A stretch of 64,000 bases of DNA from positions 806,001-870,000 of the forward strand of contig CAWBOV010000002.1 in assembly GCA_963790525.1 (NCBI GenBank), given 5' to 3'. A program made the translations under genes and the position numbers. The notes below the pieces were generated by a model that was not told the DNA's origin, searched no databases, and saw only the letters and a list, made by a program, of their open reading frames with translations. This DNA is from CAWBOV01 sp963790525. GTDB lineage: Bacteria; Actinomycetota; Actinomycetes; Mycobacteriales; Jatrophihabitantaceae. Positions 58,545-64,000 of the stretch are shown here, piece after piece. Position 1 is the stretch's first letter. Every line of letters starts with the position of its first letter.

Positions 58545-61022
58545 ATGACCGACATCCCCGAGTTCGTCCCGTTCGGTCAGGGCCGGGCCCGTGGCCTGGA
58601 CGAGTCCTCGCTCGGTACCCACGGAGCCGGGGTGGATCGCCTGGTGGGACTCGGCCTGCCCGTGGTCCACGGGCTGACGGTGCCGGTCGCGTCGGCGGCC
58701 GCCCTCACCGACCCGGCCGTCGCGGCGTCGGCGATCGAGCTGCTCGAGCAACTCGCCGGCCGCCAGGTCGGCCCCACCGGCAAGCCGCTGCTCGTCCGGC
58801 TGCTCGGAAGCGCACCGATGATCGGAGTCGGTGGCGTGCCGCCGGACCTGCCGGGGATCGGCATCACCGCCGCCAACGCCGCCGAGCTCGACGAGGTCAT
58901 CGGCAGCGACGGCGTGATCTTCGGCGTCTATGCGGCGGCCATCCGCTACGTCGGCGAGTTCGCGCTGGGCGTGCCCGGCGACGACTTCGCCGATGCCGAG
59001 TTCGACGCCGCAGACGACGCCGCCGACGATCGGATGATCTCGCGCCTGTTCGCCGAGCTGTGCGCCAACGTCGGCAGCGCGCCCTACCCCGACGACCCGG
59101 CCGAGCAGCTGGCGCTGGCCGCCGCGGCAATGATCAAGCGGTGGAACAGCCCGCGCGCGAAGCGGGGACGGCGCAGTCAGGGCCTCGCCGACGACCTCGG
59201 GCTGGCGCTGCACGTCCAGGCGCTGCGGATCGGGCACGTGTCCCACAGCGGCCATGGTGTGGCCGAGAGCCGCGAACCGGCGACCGGCGAGTTCGCGCCC
59301 ACCGGCACGTTCCGGCGCGGTGTGCGCCGCAGCAACACCGACGAGCGGGCCACCGAGAGCCTGGCGTCGCTGCCGTCCGGCGACGCGCTGCTGACCCAGG
59401 CGCTGCGCACGTTGGAGCACCACTTCCACGGCGTGGCGCGGGTCGAGTTCGAACTGCGTGACGACGGCCTGGCGCTGCTCAGTGCGCAGCGGGTGGAACG
59501 CCCGTCGGCGCAGGCGGTCGTGCGCAACGCCGTCGAGCTCGCCCAGACCGGAGTCATCGACGACGCCGATGCCGTCCGCATGGTGCGTCCGGCCGACCTC
59601 GACGCGCTGCTGCATCCACAGCTGCGGGTCACCGGCCGCGAGACCCTGTTCCTGAAAGGGCTGCCGGCATCGATCGGTGCCGCCGTCGGGCGCATCGCGC
59701 TCTCCAGTGACAGCGCGGTCGGGATGACCCACGCCGGCGACGCCGTGATCCTGATGATGGCCGAGACCAGCCCCGGCGACCTGCCGGGAATGCTCGCCGC
59801 CAAGGGCATCGTCACCGCCCGCGGCGGTCTGGCCTCGCACGCCGCCGTCGTGGCGCGCGGCCTCGGCCGGCCGGCCATCTGTGGTGCGACCGGGCTGACG
59901 GTCGACCACGAGAAGGGCCAGGTCAGCTTCGGCCCGCTCACCCTCAGCGAGGGCGATGTGGTCGCGATCGACGGCGCGTCCGGTTCGCTGTACGTGGGCT
60001 CCGCCGAGGTCGTGCCGCCGTCGCCCGGGGGTCCGCTGGAGGACCTGCTGCGCCGGGCCGACGGCATCCGCAACCTGGGCATCCGCACCAACGCCGACAC
60101 CGGGCGGGAGGCGGCGCTGGCCGTCTCGCTCGGCGCCGAGGGGATCGGCCTGTGCCGCACCGAGCACCAGTTCCTGGGTGACCGCCTGCCGCTCGTGCGC
60201 CGGTTCCTGCTGGCCAGCGAGCCGGTCGAGGAGGCCGCCGCGCTGGTCGAGCTCGCCGCCGCCCAGCGCGAGGACTTCCTGGAACTGCTGCGCGCCATGG
60301 GCGACCGTCCCGTCACCGTGCGCCTGCTCGACGCGCCCCTGCACGAGTTCCTGGGCGACCAGGCCCACGAGTCGAACCCGATGCTGGGGCTGCGCGGCGT
60401 GCGGTTGGCGCTGCTGCGTCCCGAGCTGTATCCGGCCCAGGCCAAGGCACTGTTCGAGGCGTGGGTGGAACTCGCCGCGGAGGGGCCGCGACCGGAGCTC
60501 GAGGTGATGATCCCGTTGGTGGCGATCGCCGGGGAGCTGTCCACCGTCCTCGAGGGGATCCACGCGGTCGCGCGCGAGGTCGCCGAGGCCGCGGGGGTCG
60601 AGATCCCGTACAAGGTCGGCACCATGGTCGAGACGCCCCGCGCGGCGCTGATCGCCGACAAGCTCGCCGAGCACGCGCAGTTCCTGTCCTTCGGTACCAA
60701 CGACCTCACGCAGCTGACCTACGGCTTCTCCCGCGACGACGTCGAGGCGCAGGTGCTGACCGCGTACGTGGAGAAGGGGCTGCTGACGGTGAGCCCCTTC
60801 GCGTCCCTGGACCCGGACGGCGTCGCGGCGCTGATCGAGATCGCGGTCGCGAAGGCGCGTTCGGTCCGCCCCGACATCAAGCTCGGCATCTGCGGCGAGC
60901 ACGGAGGGGACCCGGATTCGATCGCGCTGTGCGAGCGGCTGGGGCTGGACTACGTGTCCTGCTCACCGACGCGCCTGCCCGGTGCCCGGCTGGCGGCCGC
61001 ACACGCCGCCCTGGAGGAGTAG
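58545..61022 (+). CDS. PPDK-like PEP-utilizing enzyme with degenerate ATP-grasp
   Basis: About 825 residues in the PPDK/PEP synthase family. The phosphohistidine domain is intact: G-G-L-A-S-H-A-A-V-V-A-R near 431 (catalytic His). The C-terminal PEP/pyruvate barrel is intact: K-V-G-T-M-V-E-T-P-R, F-G-T-N-D-L-T-Q-L, G-I-C-G-E-H-G-G, and catalytic Cys in Y-V-S-C-S-P-T-R near 806. In the N-terminal ATP-grasp part the expected G-G-K-G is L-G-T-H-G (Lys lost) and S-V-R-S-G-A-R is L-L-G-S-A (Arg lost). The regulatory Thr two residues before His is Ala. So nucleotide chemistry is doubtful; it may use another donor or partner. Confidence 0.87.
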   Translation: MTDIPEFVPFGQGRARGLDESSLGTHGAGVDRLVGLGLPVVHGLTVPVASAAALTDPAVAASAIELLEQLAGRQVGPTGKPLLVRLLGSAPMIGVGGVPPDLPGIGITAANAAELDEVIGSDGVIFGVYAAAIRYVGEFALGVPGDDFADAEFDAADDAADDRMISRLFAELCANVGSAPYPDDPAEQLALAAAAMIKRWNSPRAKRGRRSQGLADDLGLALHVQALRIGHVSHSGHGVAESREPATGEFAPTGTFRRGVRRSNTDERATESLASLPSGDALLTQALRTLEHHFHGVARVEFELRDDGLALLSAQRVERPSAQAVVRNAVELAQTGVIDDADAVRMVRPADLDALLHPQLRVTGRETLFLKGLPASIGAAVGRIALSSDSAVGMTHAGDAVILMMAETSPGDLPGMLAAKGIVTARGGLASHAAVVARGLGRPAICGATGLTVDHEKGQVSFGPLTLSEGDVVAIDGASGSLYVGSAEVVPPSPGGPLEDLLRRADGIRNLGIRTNADTGREAALAVSLGAEGIGLCRTEHQFLGDRLPLVRRFLLASEPVEEAAALVELAAAQREDFLELLRAMGDRPVTVRLLDAPLHEFLGDQAHESNPMLGLRGVRLALLRPELYPAQAKALFEAWVELAAEGPRPELEVMIPLVAIAGELSTVLEGIHAVAREVAEAAGVEIPYKVGTMVETPRAALIADKLAEHAQFLSFGTNDLTQLTYGFSRDDVEAQVLTAYVEKGLLTVSPFASLDPDGVAALIEIAVAKARSVRPDIKLGICGEHGGDPDSIALCERLGLDYVSCSPTRLPGARLAAAHAALEE

Positions 61023-61024
61023 TC

Positions 61025-62140
61025 ATGAGCGAGCTGACAGCGGAACGCACTGCCGAGCTGGCCGAGTTGCGAGCGGCCGTCCGCGATCTGACCAAGGATG
61101 CCGGTGGCCCCGCCGCGACGCGGCACGCCGTGGACGCCGGCGCCCGGTACGACGCGGCGAGCTGGCAGCTGATCGGTCAGGAGATGGGGCTGGCCGGGCT
61201 CGGTCTTCCCGAGGCCCTCGGCGGCGCGGGCGGGGAGCTGGCCGAGCTGCTCGTCGTGTCCGAGGAGCTGGGGCGGTCGCTGCTCGCGGTACCGTTCTTC
61301 TCCTCGACGGTGCTGGCGGGCCAGGTCCTGGCCGGCTGCGGCGAGGCGGCGGCAGACGTCATCGGAGCGGTGGCCTCCGGTGCGTCGCTCGTCTCCTTCT
61401 GCGGGCTCGACGCCGACGGCGCGTGGAACCCGGCGGCCGTGCCGGTGACGGCGGCCGCGGGGGACAGTGGTGTCGTCCTCGACGGCGACGCCGGTCTGGT
61501 ACTGGACGGAGCCGACGCCGACCAGTTCGTCGTCGCCGCGTCGGGACCCGAGGGCTGCGACCTCTACCTCGTCTCCGCCGATGCCCCCGGGGTGTCCCGC
61601 CGCGCGGTGGAGACGCTGGACCTCTCGCGCTCGCAGGCGGCAGTCACGTTCGCGGGCGCGCCGGCCGTGGCGCTCACGTCCAACGGTGCGGGCGGCTCCG
61701 CGGTGACGGCGGCCGTCGACGTGGCTCTGGTCGTGCTCGCTGCCGAACAGGTCGGCGGCGCGCAGGCGTGCCTGGACCTGTCCGTCGACTACGCCAAGAT
61801 CCGCCACCAGTTCAGCCGCCCGCTGGGGAGTTTCCAGGCGATCAAGCACAAGCTCGCCGACATGCTGCTGCTCGTCGAGCTGGGGCGCTCGGCCGTGGAC
61901 CGGGCGCTGACCGCCTCCGACGACCCGGCCGCGTTCGCCGAGGCAGCGGCCGTGGCTGCGGCCTGGTGCTCGGACGCGTTCGTCTCCGCGGCGACCGAGA
62001 CCGTCCAGGTCCACGGCGGCATCGGCTTCACGTGGGAGCACGACGCGCACCTGTACTTCCGCCGCGCGCGGGCCGACGCCGCCCTGCTGGGCGATGCCAC
62101 CTATCACCGCGAGCGGCTGGCCACCCTGCTCGACTGGTGA
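61025..62140 (+). CDS. Acyl-CoA dehydrogenase, short form
   Basis: FAD protein of 371 residues: E-M-G-L-A-G-L-G-L-P-E near 52, an Ala/Val-rich middle domain, then K-I-R-H-Q-F-S-R-P-L-G-S-F-Q near 257 and H-G-G-I-G-F-T-W-E-H near 334. Such short forms (FadE26/27- or FadE28/29-like) act as half of alpha2beta2 dehydrogenases. Start 61025 is 2 bases after the PPDK-like stop. The catalytic base could not be assigned. Confidence 0.85.
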   Translation: MSELTAERTAELAELRAAVRDLTKDAGGPAATRHAVDAGARYDAASWQLIGQEMGLAGLGLPEALGGAGGELAELLVVSEELGRSLLAVPFFSSTVLAGQVLAGCGEAAADVIGAVASGASLVSFCGLDADGAWNPAAVPVTAAAGDSGVVLDGDAGLVLDGADADQFVVAASGPEGCDLYLVSADAPGVSRRAVETLDLSRSQAAVTFAGAPAVALTSNGAGGSAVTAAVDVALVVLAAEQVGGAQACLDLSVDYAKIRHQFSRPLGSFQAIKHKLADMLLLVELGRSAVDRALTASDDPAAFAEAAAVAAAWCSDAFVSAATETVQVHGGIGFTWEHDAHLYFRRARADAALLGDATYHRERLATLLDW

Positions 62141-62176
62141 GTCACCCGGCCTCGTCCGGGTCGGTGGCACAGCGGG

Positions 62177-62959
62177 TCAGAGGCCTCGCGCGGTGAGCCA
62201 GGCGCGGGCCAGGGCGTTGAACTCCGCGGGGCGCTCCTGATGGAGGAAGTGCCCGTTCTCCGGCCAGACGACGACCTCGACCTGATCGGCATGGGGGAGT
62301 GCCCGTTCGAACTCGGCACCGGACTCGGCCGCGTACACCGCCAGCGCCGGCACGGCACGGTCGGCGAACGCGACGCTGGTGACGTCGGCCCGTCCCAACC
62401 CGCCGGGGCCCTCGTACAGGCCCAGCAGCGACTGCGCGAGCACGTGGGGCGGCGTCCCCTCCACGCGCCGGGCGTGCCAGACCTTGAGGAACTCGGGAGT
62501 GAGCGGGCGGTAGAAGTCCTGGAACGACGCGACGGCGAAGCCCACCGCGGACTCCGGGGTGACCGTGCTGCTCAGGAACTGCGCCACCTCGACCGGGACG
62601 CCGTACACCGGATCGACGAGCACCAGCCCCGCCACCAGTTCGGGTGCCGCCAGCGCGAGCGCGGACGCGACGATCGTCCCCATCGAATGCCCCACGACTG
62701 CCACCGACGTGACGTCGAGGCGGCGCAGCAACTGCAGTGCATCGGCGGCCATCACCTGCGGGTTGTAGGGACCGTCGAGGACCTGGGAGCGGCCGTGCCC
62801 CCGCAGATCCACCGCGATCACCCGGTGATCGGCCACCAGGTCGGCGATGAGCCAGCTCCAGTCGTGGGAGTCGCAGGACCACCCGTGGAGCAGCAGTACC
62901 GCCGGACCGTCCCCGGCGTCGGTGTAGAAGAGTTCGACCTCGTCCAGCGCCGCGCGCAC
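62177..62959 (-). CDS. Alpha/beta hydrolase
   Basis: Protein of 260 residues with oxyanion loop L-L-L-H-G-W-S near 21, nucleophile elbow V-G-H-S-M-G near 90, and a late His in E-N-G-H-F-L near 232. GTG 62959 is 7 bases after the stop of the acyl-CoA dehydrogenase upstream. It could hydrolyse an ester, lactone or thioester of the pathway. Confidence 0.85.
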   Translation of the reverse strand: MRAALDEVELFYTDAGDGPAVLLLHGWSCDSHDWSWLIADLVADHRVIAVDLRGHGRSQVLDGPYNPQVMAADALQLLRRLDVTSVAVVGHSMGTIVASALALAAPELVAGLVLVDPVYGVPVEVAQFLSSTVTPESAVGFAVASFQDFYRPLTPEFLKVWHARRVEGTPPHVLAQSLLGLYEGPGGLGRADVTSVAFADRAVPALAVYAAESGAEFERALPHADQVEVVVWPENGHFLHQERPAEFNALARAWLTARGL

Positions 62960-62966
62960 CCGAGGG

Positions 62967-64000
62967 TCACCCGCTCCGCGGCAGCTTCGAGAAGGCGATT
63001 CCCTTGTCCACGCTGGGTTCGCGCGGAAGGCCGAGCACGCGCTCGCCGATGATGTTGCGCTGGATCTCGTCGGTCCCGCCGGCCAGGCGATACCCCGGGG
63101 CACCGAGCAGGTGCTCGGTCCACGCGAAGTCGGCGGCGTCGGCGTCGGCTGTGATCCGCCCGCCGAGCAGGGACGCCGCGATGTCGCCGATGAGCGTGAG
63201 ATTCTGCGACGCGACGACCTTGCCGATGGACGCGGCCGGTCCCGGTGCGACTCCGGCCGCGGTGGCGCGGGCGACCCGTTCGGTGGTCGCGGTCCGCAAC
63301 TGGGCGCGGATGTAGGCGTCGGCCAGGCGCTGCCGGACGACGGGGTCGCCGGACTTGCCCAGCCGCTGTGCGAGCGCGATCAGGTCGTCGATGCTCCCGC
63401 CCTTGCGCCGGGTGCCCTGCCCGCTCGCGGTCCGCTCGAAGCCGAGGGTCGCGTTCGCGATGGCCCAGCCGTTGCCGACGTCACCGATGCGCATGTCGTC
63501 ACCGACCCGCACCTCGGACAGGAACACCTCGTTGAAGGAGGACGCGCCGCTCATCTGCCGGATCGGGCGGATCTCCACGCCCGGCGCGTCCATGGGGATG
63601 AGGAACATCGTCAGCCCGGCCTGCTTGGCGACGTCGGGGTCGGTGCGCGTGAGCAGCAGCCCGTAGTCGGCGAAGCGCGCCCCGGAGGACCACACCTTCT
63701 GCCCGTCGATCACCCAGTCGTCGCCGTCGCGGACCGCGGAGGTGGCCACCGCCGCGAGGTCCGACCCCGCGCCGGGCTCGCTGAACAGCTGGCACACCAG
63801 CAGGTCCGCCCGCATGAACGGCACCGCGAAGGCCTCCCGCTGCTCGTCCGTGCCGAAGGTCGCCACCGTCGGGCCGACCAGGCCGGTCGTGACGCTGATG
63901 AGCTCGGTCGACACCGGGACGTCGAAGGCCTGCTCCTCGGCGGTGTAGGCCACGAGGAAGCGTGAGGACAGGCCGGCGCCGCCGATCTCGACGGGCAGCG
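62967..64000 (-). CDS. Acyl-CoA dehydrogenase (partial, runs off the window)
   Basis: At least 344 residues visible, reading from the window edge. Features: C-Q-L-F-S-E-P-G-A-G-S-D-L-A (FAD/substrate loop), W-V-I-D-G-Q-K-V-W-S-S, and the C-terminal G-G-T-D-E-I-Q-R-N-I-I-G-E-R-V-L. The frame remains open to base 64000 with L-P-V-E-I-G-G-A-G-L-S, so the start lies outside. It is coupled to the alpha/beta hydrolase. Confidence 0.9.
   Translation of the reverse strand, partial: LPVEIGGAGLSSRFLVAYTAEEQAFDVPVSTELISVTTGLVGPTVATFGTDEQREAFAVPFMRADLLVCQLFSEPGAGSDLAAVATSAVRDGDDWVIDGQKVWSSGARFADYGLLLTRTDPDVAKQAGLTMFLIPMDAPGVEIRPIRQMSGASSFNEVFLSEVRVGDDMRIGDVGNGWAIANATLGFERTASGQGTRRKGGSIDDLIALAQRLGKSGDPVVRQRLADAYIRAQLRTATTERVARATAAGVAPGPAASIGKVVASQNLTLIGDIAASLLGGRITADADAADFAWTEHLLGAPGYRLAGGTDEIQRNIIGERVLGLPREPSVDKGIAFSKLPRSG

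Noticed and set aside
58449..60902. Long minus-strand open frame opposite the PPDK-like gene
   Set aside because: A shadow produced by high GC3 codons; no recognisable motif, and the plus strand has all PPDK motifs.
41702..64000. Polyketide or nonribosomal peptide cluster, suggested by SnoaL, ABM and P450 genes
   Set aside because: No ketosynthase, acyl carrier, adenylation-condensation or aromatase-type genes are present; acyl-CoA catabolic genes dominate.

Overview
The window is a 64 kb segment of a high-GC actinobacterial chromosome. The strongest lineage markers are a SepH septation protein, a mycobacterial/streptomycete-type SerC, DUF5709 and DUF222/HNH proteins, an ECF42 sigma factor with its YCII/DGPF partner, an LPETG surface protein, many GTG starts and 4-base ATGA/GTGA overlaps, and several promoters that appear leaderless. 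The order cannot be fixed from the sequence. The gene content fits a soil or freshwater actinomycete with broad lipid catabolism. No phage, transposase, CRISPR array or rRNA is visible; one tRNA-Arg(CCT) is present. No gene-free stretch exceeds about 190 bases.

Region 1 (about 0-31 kb) is mixed housekeeping and stress functions. A long minus-strand run (9361 down to 1742) carries a TetR regulator, an LtrA membrane protein, serC, sepH and a two-gene heterodimeric ABC exporter. The TetR gene faces a tautomerase-fold gene across a promoter region with three copies of a 16-bp dyad. Next come citrate synthase, pdxH, an MFS exporter, an aldose-1-epimerase-like gene and a GNAT gene each broken by one extra C, a photolyase, an HxlR/MFS pair sharing one dyad-embedded divergent promoter, a dipeptidase, the ECF42/YCII module, two coupled DivIVA-like coiled-coil proteins, a nucleoside phosphorylase and a fused ABC exporter that mirrors the two-gene exporter.

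Region 2 (31-42 kb) holds exonuclease III, a DUF222/HNH protein, a VIT-family metal transporter, a GT-C-like membrane glycosyltransferase, a DinB-like protein, a three-gene secreted/LPETG surface cluster, the tRNA, and a conserved redox triad (sulfite-oxidase-like protein, flavin reductase, zinc-ribbon protein). Four short tandem-repeat patches fall between 24.6 and 34.3 kb.

Region 3 (42-64 kb) looks like a catabolic or modification island for a hydrophobic substrate. It has a beta-lactamase-fold hydrolase, an APH-type kinase with a coupled helper, six NTF2/SnoaL-fold proteins, an ABM-P450-epoxide-hydrolase-like operon, an SDR, an LLM flavin oxidoreductase, a CrtC-like protein, a PhaC-type synthase, a TIM-barrel protein, two divergent TetR regulators, an acyl-CoA synthetase, a PPDK-like protein whose ATP-grasp half has lost its key residues, two acyl-CoA dehydrogenases and an alpha/beta hydrolase. 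This is the best candidate in the window for an undescribed pathway. The substrate is unknown.
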